Shown in pieces: positions 1 to 9,960 of a DNA stretch of 64,000 bases (position 1 is the first letter of the stretch; each line of letters starts with the position of its first letter). Where the stretch lies: contig NC_134834.1 of assembly GCF_004210375.1 (NCBI RefSeq), forward strand, positions 138,665,009 to 138,729,008. Reading direction: 5' to 3'. The notes under the pieces were generated by a model. That model worked only from the letters and a program-made list of their open reading frames with translations, was not told where the DNA came from and did not search any database. This DNA is from Tachypleus tridentatus. Its lineage: Eukaryota > Arthropoda > Merostomata > Xiphosura > Limulidae. The translations under genes were made by a program, and so were the position numbers.

Positions 1-57
1 TTGATTACATTAGCTCAAGAGTTGGCGGTGAATGCTATTGATTAGCTACCTTTCCTT
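1..57 (+). repeat. SINE-A fragment (tail half)
   Basis: A short degenerate piece matching the tail half of the tRNA-derived SINE described at 4726-4994; the shared words are 'caagagttggcggtg' and a 'gactagctgccttccctc'-like string. It is cut by the window edge on the left and by a Penelope-like terminus on the right, so its true extent is unknown. Confidence 0.35.
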
Positions 58-200
58 TATGATGACAAGAAATCTACTTGAATTATAAAATGTATTCTAA
101 AGACGGCTGTTATGGGTATTAAATATTTAATTGAAATAAAGTACAGAACAACGTTTCTACGTTCTTATGTCATTTTTAGGTTAACAAAAAGAGCTTGCAA
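58..200 (-). repeat. Penelope-like 3' terminus with hammerhead-like core
   Basis: The minus strand reads a degraded version of the terminal sequence seen at 12560-12700 and 16815-16915, with 'GAAACGTTGTTC' and 'ACGGCTGTTATGGGTATTA'. The GAAAC box is intact, but the upstream CTGANGA-type box has decayed. It belongs to the element ending at 2610. Confidence 0.55.
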
Positions 201-332
201 CTGATTGTTGCCGGACACATGTATCAGGTACGAGAGTGTAAAAGGGTACGGGATTATACAGTTAGATGTCAGTTTATTAATTAGTGTAGGTATAAAGGTG
301 TTCCTTTATTTTAGTTTGAGTTGTTATACAAG

Positions 333-605
333 TTTGTTTGTTGTTTTTTTTGGAATTTCGCACAAAGCTACTCGAGGGCTATCTGTGCTAGCCGTCCCTA
401 ATTTAGCAGTGTAAGACTAGAGGGAACGCAGCTAGTCATCACCACCCACTGCCAACTTTTGGGTTACTCTTTTACCAACGAATAGTGGGATTGACCGTAC
501 ATTATAACACCCCCACGTCTGGGGGGGGGCGAGCATGTTTGGCGCGAACCCGCGACCCTCGGATTACGAGTCGCACGCCTTACGCGCTTGGCCATGCCAG
601 GCCTA
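333..605 (-). mobile_element. SINE-A copy 1, with target-site duplication
   Basis: A full-length tRNA-derived SINE in minus orientation. The tRNA-like head is at the right end (ending 'ggccatgccaggcc') and the GTTTGTTTG tail at the left. A perfect 11-bp duplication TGTTATACAAG flanks it (322-332 and 606-616). It interrupts the 3' part of Penelope-like element 1, so it inserted later. Confidence 0.88.
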
Positions 606-2639
606 TGTTATACAAGTAGGGCTTCTTTGATTATGCGTTTGTTAATGTTTTTTTTTTTCCTTTTTTAGTATCTGGGTGTTTTCTATGGTTATGTTCTGTT
701 TATTTGATTTGCAGTGTTCAAAAATGTGTAAAAATGTTTTTGTGTTCTTTGAATCTGGTTTCCATTTTTCTGCTTATTTCTTCAATATAGAAGTCGTAGC
801 AGTTGTTGCATTGTATTTTTATAAATTGTGTTGGTGTTATGCTTGTCAGTGTAGTTTTTACATAGCATGGACTTTAGTTTTGTACCTGGATTTTGAATAA
901 ATTTCGTGTTTACTGGAATGTTGTGCTTTAAGTGTTTTTTTCTAAATATTGGTTATTTTTCGTTGATGTCAGGAATATATGGTATGCAGCATTGAAAGAT
1001 TTTGTTGTTTGTTGTATCTTGGGGTTTATTATTGTTTTTATTGTTGATCTAGGTGTGTGTACATAATTTTTTTCCACGGTTTTTGGTGGAAATTTGTTGA
1101 TGAAGTATTGTTTTATTTGGTTTATTTCGTTGTTAATTTTATTGAGTGAGCATAGTTTTGTGGCTTTGTTTATTTGGTTTCTTAATATGTTGAGATTTTG
1201 TTTTGTTACATATGCTGAGTCCGAGGGAATATATAGTCCAGTGTGGGTGATTTTTTCTGTGGATTTCCGTTTTGCATTGTTTATCAGTTCTAGTGATCTT
1301 GAGGTGGAGAAATGCTATTTGGTTAGTTTTCTCGTGTTCACAGGTGAACTTGGTATTGGAGTGTATGGAGTTAAAGTGGTTGAAAAAACCTAAGTGTGGG
1401 TTTTGTAGATGTGAATCCAGCAGTTGTATCGTCAGCATATCTGTACCAATATAATGGTGGGTGTAGGACTGAAATGATCACTTGAGATTCAATCTGTGTC
1501 ATGCTTAAGTCATTTATATGTAGGTAGTTTTGGTCATTAAACATAAAGTTAGTTTTGGTGGAAGTGAATTCTATAAAGGTTGCTAATTGGTTGCTGGGGA
1601 TGTGTATTAATGGGTTCACGTCTTAGATATAAAGTTCTATTGGTATCTTACAGGCTTCAGTGGTTGAGACTTCTCTGAAGAGGAAGATTACGTTAAAACT
1701 GGCCATTGAGACTTTAGGGTTTAATTTATCAAGAACAGATTTAAATTTAAAAGAGTCTTTGAAAAAGGATCCGACTGACGTTACGTATTTAGAAAATGGC
1801 AACGCTATGTATTTACCGGGGTCGTAGTTGAATGGTTCATTGGTCATCATTATGGGTCGCAGTCGACAATCGGGTTTGGGAGGTTGAAGGGTGACTTACT
1901 GTTGTGGTGTATGTAAATTGGTTTTGCGTAGGTAAGAATAAAGGCTTTCTGAAATTGTGTTGTTTTTTTCATTTGTGATAGTGTTTTGTTTAGTTGGTTT
2001 TCATGTGTTTTTGTTGAAATTGTGTATATTCGTTTAAATTTGTTTGTATCTGATAAGATGTTATCCATTTTTTGAATGTACTCATGTGTGTTCATTAAAA
2101 CTACAGCATTGCCTTTATCTGCTATTAGAATATTGATGTTGTTGTCTTGTTTTAGGCTGTTTACGGAATTAATATTTTTTATGTGAGGTTGTGTTTTAGC
2201 TTTCTTTTCTGTGATTCTATGTTTATAGTTTTGTGTGACAATTATTTGAAAAAGTTATTTAATATACTGTTTTGAAGTGCTTCGGGGAAATAGATCTTTT
2301 CAGTTTAACCTGGAAAGATAGATTGTTGGTTGTCGATGAAATTGTTATCGATGTCTTCTTTCTGGTGGTTGTTTTCTTTTGTTTTGTCGGTGTTTTCGTT
2401 TTGTGTAGAATGGATCGCTAGTTTTCTGGTTACCTCTTCCAGGCAGGCTTTCATTTCGATTTATGAAATATTTCTTGGTGTTACTGCGAAGTTGAGTCCT
2501 TTGTTTAACAGATGTATCTCTTCTTTGCTTAACTGTTGGTCGGATCTGTTAATTATGAGGTTGGTTGATCCTGCCCTGTCTCACATCATTATCATTCTCT
2601 AAAATATGCCTATTTATCAATGGATTTTAATATATTTTA

Positions 2640-3370
2640 AAAGGAAAGTTTTGCGGATCAGCACAAAAGTGTTAGGATTGAGGGCTTATGCTCGTCTTAT
2701 CCTCTCCTAATCTATCTCATAACGTTACTCATTTTGTAATGTACATACACAGTGATTAATCTATGGCTTTTAATTTTGTTTTTATGAGGAAAATGTTTAA
2801 TTAACCAACACATAAATGTCCAGACGGAGTGTTCAAAGCTGTTTGATCGTATCCTGACATTTCTTACACTTTTAGTTATTCTTTAATGTATCCATATCAA
2901 TTACATGTAATTGCCTACATCTTCTATATATTTTAATAAGTTAAACTTTTATGACCAATATAAAAGTAGCCAAATAGGGCGCTGAGACGTTTTGGTCGTC
3001 TCGTAACTTAAGATACATCACCATTCATTCTCTAATGCATACATATATAAAAATAGTTATTTGCCTTTGTCTTTCGCAATTGTAAATCATGCCGTTGTGC
3101 CACTGAGGGATAAATTGGAAGGACATCGAAACCTGCTTTCTAGAGCACAGGTGTAGCTTTAACTTTATACATTTTTTAACAAGTAAAATTTTTTTCAAAG
3201 CAAAGTACCTGTAATGGGTTCTTAAACGTGTATGATTGTTTCCTAAACTATTTCACCTCATTTGCCATTCTCTTATTTACACACATCAAAAAAAGAGTAA
3301 TTCACCTATGATTTATTAATAAGTTAAAATTTTGCGGCACCAACACTAAAATTCCCAGATGGTGCATATG
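2640..3370 (+). repeat. Diverged ~140-bp tandem repeat, array A
   Basis: Four to five diverged units begin near 2643, 2782, 2938, 3178 and 3319. Each opens with a 'TTAATAAGTTAAAATTTTGCGGACCAACAC'-like stretch (written here in parts), followed by a 'GTCCAGACGG' segment and a 'CATTCTCTAATGCATACA' segment. Most spacing is about 140 bp; the 2938-3178 interval carries an extra ~100 bp. The same unit recurs at 12720-13090 in the same orientation. The array begins directly beside the 5' side of Penelope-like element 1. Confidence 0.6.
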
Positions 3371-4725
3371 TAAAAATAAAAGTTAAACATGATATTAACA
3401 AGAACAAGAACTTGATGTCCTTGCATCAAGTGTGGTTCCATAAACAAGCCAAGTAAAATCTTATATTCAAATACGATTTTTATCAGGTATTTGTAAGATT
3501 TGGACATGTAAAATCTATATAAAATCTCTGTGATTTGTATTTAAATCTTATATAAATGATAACGCATATAGTGATAAGATTCTTTGCTACTAATGTGGGA
3601 GTATAATTTTGCAATTGAAAGTAAGAGGTTATTTTCATTCTCTTCTTTCTAATTTTTCCTAGTATGATGTTAGATAATTCAGTTGTTTTGTGTATTTCTA
3701 ACGTAGGTGTAACCAGTTTATTTAATAAATAATCCTACGGCTTTGTTCTGTATTCTTTGTAAATTACTAAAATTATCATACTGAAACCACCTAGAGTTAA
3801 AAATCCGTAGGTCAATAGTGTATGTATAAATATTTTATATATGTGTGAATTTGTTTTTATTTGAAGGTCTTTAAACATTTATTCGTGATATTGCTTTAAC
3901 TATGACATTTTTATTCATTTGTTGCACGTGAATTTTGAAGCATACATGGTGCTCAGCAATTTTGCAGTTTCCGTGGCTTCTGTTTTGCTGTCGTTTTATA
4001 TGTTTATTTGAAATTTGATTTGTGTTAAACATTTTCTTAGTTTTGTTTAGGAAAGCATAAACTGTGTTTTAAGAACTTGAGTATCATTCTCCATTCGGAT
4101 CACAAAGTCTGCATGTGGTTTGGCTGTTATTTGTAATTGTTTTGCTGCTTGTATTAGACTTTTCGATTAATATAATGTAGCTATGTTTTCCGTAAGCTGG
4201 GAGACTTTTGTGTGTGAACATATTTCGTTATTAGATATAGAGGAGTGAACTAATACAGAGCTATGAAGAACTTTGTGTAGGCGGGCAAAAATATTTGATC
4301 TTGTTACCTTTTATCTTTGGAGATTGGTTATTTAAAAATTAGAAATGTATCTCAAATAAATTTTAAACTATTGTTTCAGTGAGTCTAATGAGATAGTCAA
4401 TTGTTTGTCTGTTGTTTTTTTTTTCTGAAGTTATTTTGCATTCCTGAAAAAAAAAAAAAAGTGATTGGTTTCCAAAAGGCTGAGTAGCCGTTTTGTGGTA
4501 ATTCTTTCAAATAATTTGCCTATTATATTTATTAAGCTTATTAGTATACAGTTTTCTGACTATTGTGATGTCTTAAACTGGTTTAGGTATCGTTGCTTGC
4601 TGATGCTGTTTTCTAATTTGATGACAGGTGTCCAGAGTGTTGGATTCTTATGAAGATGCTGACTTAGTATTTAAGTAAAATGATTCATCCATGTTTTAGG
4701 CAGTATTGGGAACACTGCCTTTTTA

Positions 4726-4994
4726 GGCCGGCATGGCCAGGTGGTTAAAGCACTCGACTTGTAATCCGAGAATCGCGGGTTCGAATAACCGTCATACCAA
4801 ACATACTCGTATTTTCAACCGTGGGGGCGTTATAATGTGACGGTCAATCCCACTATTCGTTGGTAAAAGAGTAGCCCAAGAGTTGGCTGCGAGTATTGAT
4901 GACTAGCTTCCTTCCCTCTAGCCTTACACTTCCAAATTAGGGACGTCTAGCGCAAAGAGCCCTCGTGTAGCTTTGCGTGAAATTTAAACCAAAC
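4726..4994 (+). mobile_element. SINE-A copy 2 (reference description)
   Basis: A tRNA-derived SINE of about 270 bp. The head contains a box-A-like 'TGGCCAGGTGGTTAAAGC', an anticodon-arm-like 'CTTGTAATC', and a box-B-like 'GGGTTCGAA'. By alignment to tRNA, other copies read CTCGTAATC, i.e. anticodon CGT (Thr-like). The body contains 'GGGGGCGTTATAATGTGACG', 'ACTATTCGTTGGTAAAAGAG' and 'AAATTAGGGACG', ending 'GTAGCTTTGCGTGAAATT' plus an A/C-rich tail. It is flanked by 11-bp repeats with one mismatch (4715-4725 and 4995-5005). Confidence 0.88.
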
Positions 4995-5084
4995 CTGTCT
5001 TTTTACGGTTGTTTTTTCATGTTTTAATAACTTTTTATGTCGGAAATTATGCGATATTGTTCCTGTTATAAATTAACTACTGTT

Positions 5085-5195
5085 TCAGTCCCCTCTAGCG
5101 GTGTAGTGGTATGTCTGCAGATTTATACCACAAGAAACCGGACTTCTATACTCGTGATGAGCACAGATAGCCCTTTGTGTTAACAAAACGATCAA
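5085..5195 (+). mobile_element. SINE-B copy (second tRNA-like SINE family)
   Basis: A compact repeat with a tRNA-like head ('GTGTAGTGGTATGTCTGCAG'), a central 'CGTGATGAGCACAGATAGCC' and an A/C-rich tail. It matches, in reverse orientation, the copies at 7075-7192 and, more distantly, 8812-8940. It lies about 90 bp from a SINE-A copy. Confidence 0.6.
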
Positions 5196-5720
5196 ACTAT
5201 TATTCCTGTTGTGTTAATGTATTCTGAAAATATATTTCTAAATATGTTTTGGTTTTTTGAAGTATATTCGTCGGCTCATTGTTTGGAAATGTTTTCGAAA
5301 TTATGTCTTGTAAGTGTGAAAATTGTTTAAGAGTATTTTAAAAATACTGCAGCTTGTATTCATTTGTTGGTGTGACTTTATTGTTCTAGTGGAGAATGGG
5401 GTAACCTCTTTGAAAATGTTTCGAGTTATGTACTGACTTAATTTTAGTTCAGAATTTGATTAGATTTTCGTAATTTTCTATTGTCTTGCAGAAGTTTTCT
5501 TATTTTTTCATGTCATTGCTAAATGACGAGCAATTTATCTTCTGCGATCTAATTTAATCTGTCTTTCAAAATTATAAAAAGAAAACATCTGGAACAAATT
5601 TGTTAACTAGATGTGTAGTTCCGTTGTGTTTTGTGTTTTTTTTTGTTTTCTTTTTTATCTTAACAATAAAATTTTCAAAAGTTGTTTGTTCTCTCATTTA
5701 GCATGTATATCGCTCGAAGA

Positions 5721-7074
5721 AGCTTCTAACTTTCATTTTATCTAGATGCTAATTGGATCAAGCAAAACAAGGCACATGTTGTCAGAACAACAGCTTGCAT
5801 TTAATAACTAGCGCAGACTAAATACTCCTGTCGGTAAATCTGACCACAGTGTAAGTGGAGTCTTGACCGTTGTTCGAATGATCTAACAAGAACCAATTTC
5901 TGTTTTTACGTGACTGGAACACGAGAGTTTACTGTAATATTTAAAACAATGAATGTTATGACTTGAGAAAGCAAGTTCATATAGATTGTGATACAGAGTT
6001 TTTACTTGATTTTGGTAGATTATTAGGTAGAATTCATAGATATTCAATAGGAGTATCGATAGAATAATTAATTTAAAAATTATATATTTTTTTCTTTCTT
6101 CTCGAGGAAGCATATTTTTTTGTGGAGTGCCGTGTAGAATAGACAACAAAAATTGAATTACACAATACGTTGTTTAATTACTTTATCGTTCGATCTGACA
6201 ATTTGTGCCTTCATTAGCTAGTTGGAAATATTGTCGATAGATGTTAGTTAGGAAACGCTATTTAACTGCAAAATACAGAATTTCGAGGTTTCCACCAGCT
6301 AACCCAAAACATGTTCACATTTATCTCTTCGATGATGAGGGAAGAGTAGATGCAAGGGCGTATTTAAAAGTCAGCTAAAACTAACCGAGCCTCTATTTGT
6401 TTTTGCTTGCTATATATTATAATATTAGTTTGACTAGAGCTCGCCGGTCCACTTCGCTTTCTCTTAGCTGGCTAAGAATTTAAGCTTAAAATTCAGCACA
6501 AGTGGATCCACAAAGGAAGACATCCCATTCTTTAGAAATCTTCATTGTTAATCAAAACATATCACCAAAGACAATTAACCGAAAGCCAGTCCATTTTCAT
6601 TGATATGGGTGTGGAATGCAGAATAAAAGTATACAATGGTACTGATGCAACATGTTGGACTCCCATGACACTTGAAAATTAAAAGTCCATACATTATGAG
6701 ACATACCAGCAGAAGTCATGTGAGAGCAATGTTTTCAGTATTTAAAGGAATAAGAATCAAACTTCTAGTGACATTTAAAATAAAAGCGTAGTTGCAGTCA
6801 AATAGAAAAGTGTACTTAAGGACACAGAAAATGTCTGAAATAAATTGAACATTTAAAATTTATTGAGAAGAATCAGTCACAATGAATTATGCAATGTGTA
6901 TAAACAGTACTTTTATTTAGAGTGGTTTGTTCACAATTAGAATCTTATTTTTAAATCTACTATTTAATTAAACTATTCCAGAGGTATTTAATATTTATTG
7001 GAAAGTTCTTGACATAGACTCCCATTCAGTGCTTTCTTATGATGTAACTTTTCAATTAGGAGACTTTCACACGT
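5721..7074. other. No gene seen
   Basis: About 1.35 kb of AT-rich DNA with no recognisable coding or repeat motif. The right part (6600-7070) may be the decayed 5' half of the MULE-like element that follows, but I could not support this from motifs. Confidence 0.4.
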
Positions 7075-7192
7075 TTGTTTGTTTAGAATTAAAAACAAAG
7101 CCACACAATGGGCTATCCCTGCTCTGCCTATCACGGGTATCAAAACTCAGTTTTTAGTGGAGTGAGTCCACAGATATACCACTTGAGGAGAC
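7075..7192 (-). mobile_element. SINE-B copy
   Basis: Minus-orientation copy of the second SINE family: 'AAAGCCACACAATGGGCTAT', 'CACGGGTATCAAAACTC' and 'GAGTCCACAGATATACC' are the reverse complements of segments in the 5085 copy. It abuts the MULE-like transposase remnant, so an ORF reading through 7108-7395 mixes SINE and transposase sequence. Confidence 0.6.
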
Positions 7193-8280
7193 ACTTTTGC
7201 ATGTTTACTATGAACTTTAGATGCACATTCTTTGAAGAAAATCCAATACAGAAACAGCATTTACATATGAAAAAAGAGTCAATTGCACAGATGGTTTTAT
7301 TTAAAGTGTTGGATACTATTCCTGAGCTGTATAATTTTCTTTTGGTAATAAACAGAGAGTCTGAAATTGTGAAATGCATAAAGAAGCATTTCTAAAAGCA
7401 AGACATATGATCTGTTGGAACCATTTACTTAAAGACGTGCAGCTTTGGGTTAAAACACACAAAGAAACGAAGGTATATAGAGATTTTTTGCTTACTGAAA
7501 AGCAAAGCGAAGCATGATTTTTAAACATCTTTTGAAAAACTGGGTAGAAGATGAAGATTATGATTTCTACACTACCTTGAAAAATACATAAACAATGATA
7601 TAACCAGAAAATATAGAATGTGTGTGTTAGATGATTTTGGCATTTACACAAGAACCAGTGATGTAAGAAACAAATGTGCTGTGCTTAAAAGACTTGCGCA
7701 AAAGAAAAAAGTCAACATTGATGCAAATGTTTATGCCTTCTCTTTGCTACAAACGTATAATTACAGGGAAGTTTTATAAGGAATTGAGAAATTACTATCG
7801 AACAAACAACCAATCAATCAATCAGCATGAAGATTAACCCTGTATATGTTACACTAGAGAACACTGTTACAATTTTGCAAGAAGAAACCGAGCTGCCAAG
7901 AGGACGAACCAGAAAGGATAGACTATAGAGATGTGTTGTTCCAGGGATATTTTTGGGAGAAAAACGTGTATATCTTCATGCTCAAACAGCTGCTTTTAAT
8001 TTGAAAGGATTCAAAAGTAAGGATTATTATTAATTATTTTTTATTTTGAAAACTCTTCGTGTAACAGCGGCTAGACATGCAAATATTTTATTGTAGCAAG
8101 ATTGTTAATTGGTGTAAAGCAAGGGCAAAAGAAAGCGTACAATTTGAAAAAAAAACCAACAAAACACAAAGAAATTAAAAGCAAATACCTGGACATTTAA
8201 ATAAGGAAGAAAAAGATTACGTCAGAATATATCACTTAAAAAACAACTGCTTCTGACTCATTGGAGAAACAGAATAAAAC
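7140..8280 (+). pseudogene. MULE-like transposase remnant
   Basis: The frame through 7195-7395 encodes FEENPIQKQ, a DTIPELYNFLLVINRES block, and IVKCIKKHF; it then continues, after a stop, as ARHMICWNHLLKDVQLWVK near 7400-7455. 'FGIYTRTSDVRNKCAVLKRL' follows near 7634-7695, then 'NPVYVTLENTVTILQEE' near 7830-7885. The pattern (FEENP, 'NRES/DRE' before IVKA, CWNH..KDVE.W, then GIY..SGVTN..E..N.VLK) resembles MULE-type transposases as I remember them. Multiple stops and shifts make it non-functional. The family call rests on recall of motif order and needs a profile search. Confidence 0.42.
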
Positions 8281-8389
8281 TCTGGGGACAGGTTCATTTC
8301 AAGAAATTGTTCTTACTTGCACGCCAAAACTATTCAAAGAGGCAGGTCCTTAGAAAATTCAAAATGAATATTCAGAGTTAAAAGCTGTG

Positions 8390-8480
8390 ATGCTATAATG
8401 TTATTTTGCAGTATGGTTCAAACTGCCTAAAAGCCGTTACTCTAAATAAAATCAATATGGTGTAGTGTAGGAGAGCTATT
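8390..8480 (+). repeat. Short direct repeat, copy 1
   Basis: About 80 bp with 'TTATTTTGCA', 'CTGCCTAAAAG', 'CTAAATAAAATC' and 'GTGTAGTGTAGGA', repeated in diverged form at 9014-9095. Two SINE copies lie between the two repeats. No coding capacity is evident. Confidence 0.4.
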
Positions 8481-8511
8481 TTAACGTATTTTATATACTT
8501 CATAAAGAAGA

Positions 8512-8781
8512 GGCCCGGCATGGCCAAGCGTGTTAAGGCGTGTGACTCGTAATCTGAGGGTCGCGGGTTCTCATTCCCGTTGCGCCAAACATGCTCGCCC
8601 TTTCAGCCGTAGGGGCGTTATAATGTTACAGTCAATCCTACTATTCGTTGGTAAAAGAGTAGCCCAAGATTTGGCGGTGATGATTAGTTGCCTTCCCTCT
8701 AGTCTTACACTGCTAAATTAGGGACGGCTATCACAGATAGCCCTCGAGTAGCTTTGTGCGAAATTCAAAAACAAACAAACA
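8512..8781 (+). mobile_element. SINE-A copy 3
   Basis: Full-length copy beginning 'GGCCCGGCATGGCCAAGCG', with anticodon-arm 'CTCGTAATC', and ending 'TTTGTGCGAAATTC' plus (AAAC)n. The 10-bp duplication TCATAAAGAA flanks it (8500-8509 and 8783-8792). The tRNA-like head is well preserved, suggesting a fairly recent insertion. Confidence 0.9.
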
Positions 8782-8811
8782 GTCATAAAGAATAATATAA
8801 AGTAGTGCTTT

Positions 8812-8940
8812 GTGTGTGTGTTTCTTACAGCAAAGTCACATTGGGCTATCTGTTGAGTCCACCGAGGGAAACTAAACCCTGATTTTACCGATGTAAATCC
8901 GTAGTAGACTCACTGCTGAACCAGCGGGGGATTCTCAAGT
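8812..8940 (-). mobile_element. SINE-B-related copy
   Basis: Minus-orientation repeat with a GTGTGT-rich tail at the left, 'CAAAGTCACATTGGGCTAT' and 'GAGTCCACCGAGGGAAAC' in the middle, and a tRNA-like head at the right. It shares the tail ('GATAGCCCAATGTG' on the minus strand) with SINE-B but has a different head, so it is a related subfamily. Confidence 0.5.
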
Positions 8941-9013
8941 CGCATTGTAAGCTATTTATTAAGCACACAAAATATGTTGTTACTTTAAAATTTTGAGTCT
9001 TTCTGGTGAAAGG

Positions 9014-9095
9014 CTATTTTGCAACACAGCCTCGACTGTCTAAAAGATAAAACCCTAAATAAGATGAACGTGGTAAAGTGTAGGATATTGTTTTG
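9014..9095 (+). repeat. Short direct repeat, copy 2
   Basis: Diverged copy of the 8390-8480 segment: 'CTATTTTGCA', 'CTGTCTAAAAG', 'CTAAATAAGATG', 'AAAGTGTAGGA'. A fainter third relative may start near 9196 ('GTTATTTTGCA'). Confidence 0.35.
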
Positions 9096-9427
9096 TGATT
9101 TATGTTATGTATCTTGTGATGCAAGATCTAAAGTAGTGTTATGGACTAGTTATTACAATATATATTTACTTTGTGTTCTTCACGAGAAGTTATTTTGCAA
9201 AATACATAGCTCAACTTTCAACAAAGCCGGACCTTTCGAACCAAATGATAAAATATAGAAGGTCGTTGTGGATTATAATGAATGTATTATTTTATATAAA
9301 AAGTCTCAGATGATATTAATTAAAAGTGAGAATATTTTGAAAATTGGAATTTGTTAATAACATTACTTACATTCTAACAGAATTGAGAAAAAACAAGAAA
9401 ATTGTACTTTAAACAAATACGTCATTT

Positions 9428-9590
9428 AGACTCCATTAATAATGAAATTAGCATGTTATTCTTAAGAAATATTTGAGTAGCATATAAGTTTAACATAGAG
9501 AGTATTAATATGCATATTCAGTAAATGTGAAGCTATTTTGGATGGAGATGTTATTCAAAATAATAATCCAGTGCCGATATTCAGCCATGT
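9428..9590. repeat. Remnant matching the end of the 56.5-kb element
   Basis: 'CTCCATTAATAATGAAAT', 'ATGTTATTCTTAAGAAA' and 'GTGAAGCTATTTTG.ATGGAGATG.TATTCAAA' also occur at 56515-56680 in the same strand sense. There this segment flanks an unclassified degenerate ORF, so this is likely a solo fragment of the same element's end. Confidence 0.5.
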
Positions 9591-9960
9591 TCGATTGAAT
9601 TAGGTGTTATTCAAAGGATTCCAAGAAATTCCAGTTACCAAAAATCACTTAAGAACACACACATATAAAAACACATGTAACTAGCGTTTATAAGAAATTC
9701 TAAAATACCATATAACTTAGAAAACGCTAAGGATTCTACAACGCTTGTAGCTCCTGAAACACTTCAACATTTTTCAAACTACAGAATTGATTGTAAACAA
9801 GACAACTGTACATTTCATAGTTTATCACTGAATAAGAAAGACCCACATTTCGAAAGTGTTTCGGTTATAGTTTTGTTAATTTCTATCAAATACATCTTGA
9901 ATCTGCGTGCTTTTCCGAGACCATGAATGTACATTTCATAAATACATAATTTATTAAACC

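Larger units (their letters stand above)
58..2610 (-). mobile_element. Penelope-like retroelement 1 (degenerate)
   Basis: Reads on the minus strand. From 2600 downward one sees a pre-RT region (a KGLNFAVTP-type motif), then an ADKGNAVVLMN motif near 2130-2095, the RT motif KVSMASFNVIFLF near 1740-1690, a YADD-type catalytic motif near 1440, and an IHSNTKFT/FLHLKI block near 1350-1290. A GIY-YIG-type endonuclease remnant (NNCYDFYIEE...R..TRFKEH) lies near 850-715 and an IKEALLV block near 625. This order (RT then C-terminal GIY-YIG) is diagnostic of Penelope-like elements. Frameshifts near 1855 and 1390 and several stops show it is dead. The 3' terminal repeat is at 58-260. A SINE is inserted at 333-605. 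Confidence 0.78.
3600..5720 (-). mobile_element. Non-LTR retrotransposon (LINE) RT remnant
   Basis: The minus strand near 4560-4460 encodes LISLINIIGKLFERITTKRL, the conserved RT block of non-LTR elements that usually follows a proline-rich YRP motif. Further on, 'LIRLTETIV' appears near 4390 and 'NLQRIQNKAVGLFIK', typical of the region after the RT, near 3770-3725. Upstream (5200-5720) is a lysine-rich pre-RT-like stretch with stops. The reading frame is broken many times. SINE copies at 4726-4994 and 5085-5195 interrupt it. I cannot assign the clade; Jockey-, CR1- and I-like are all possible. Confidence 0.5.

Noticed and set aside
8512-8590. tRNA gene
   Set aside because: The tRNA-like head is part of a repeated SINE with flanking duplication, and the arms are imperfect.
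8530-8721. 63-residue plus-strand ORF
   Set aside because: It lies entirely within a SINE-A copy.
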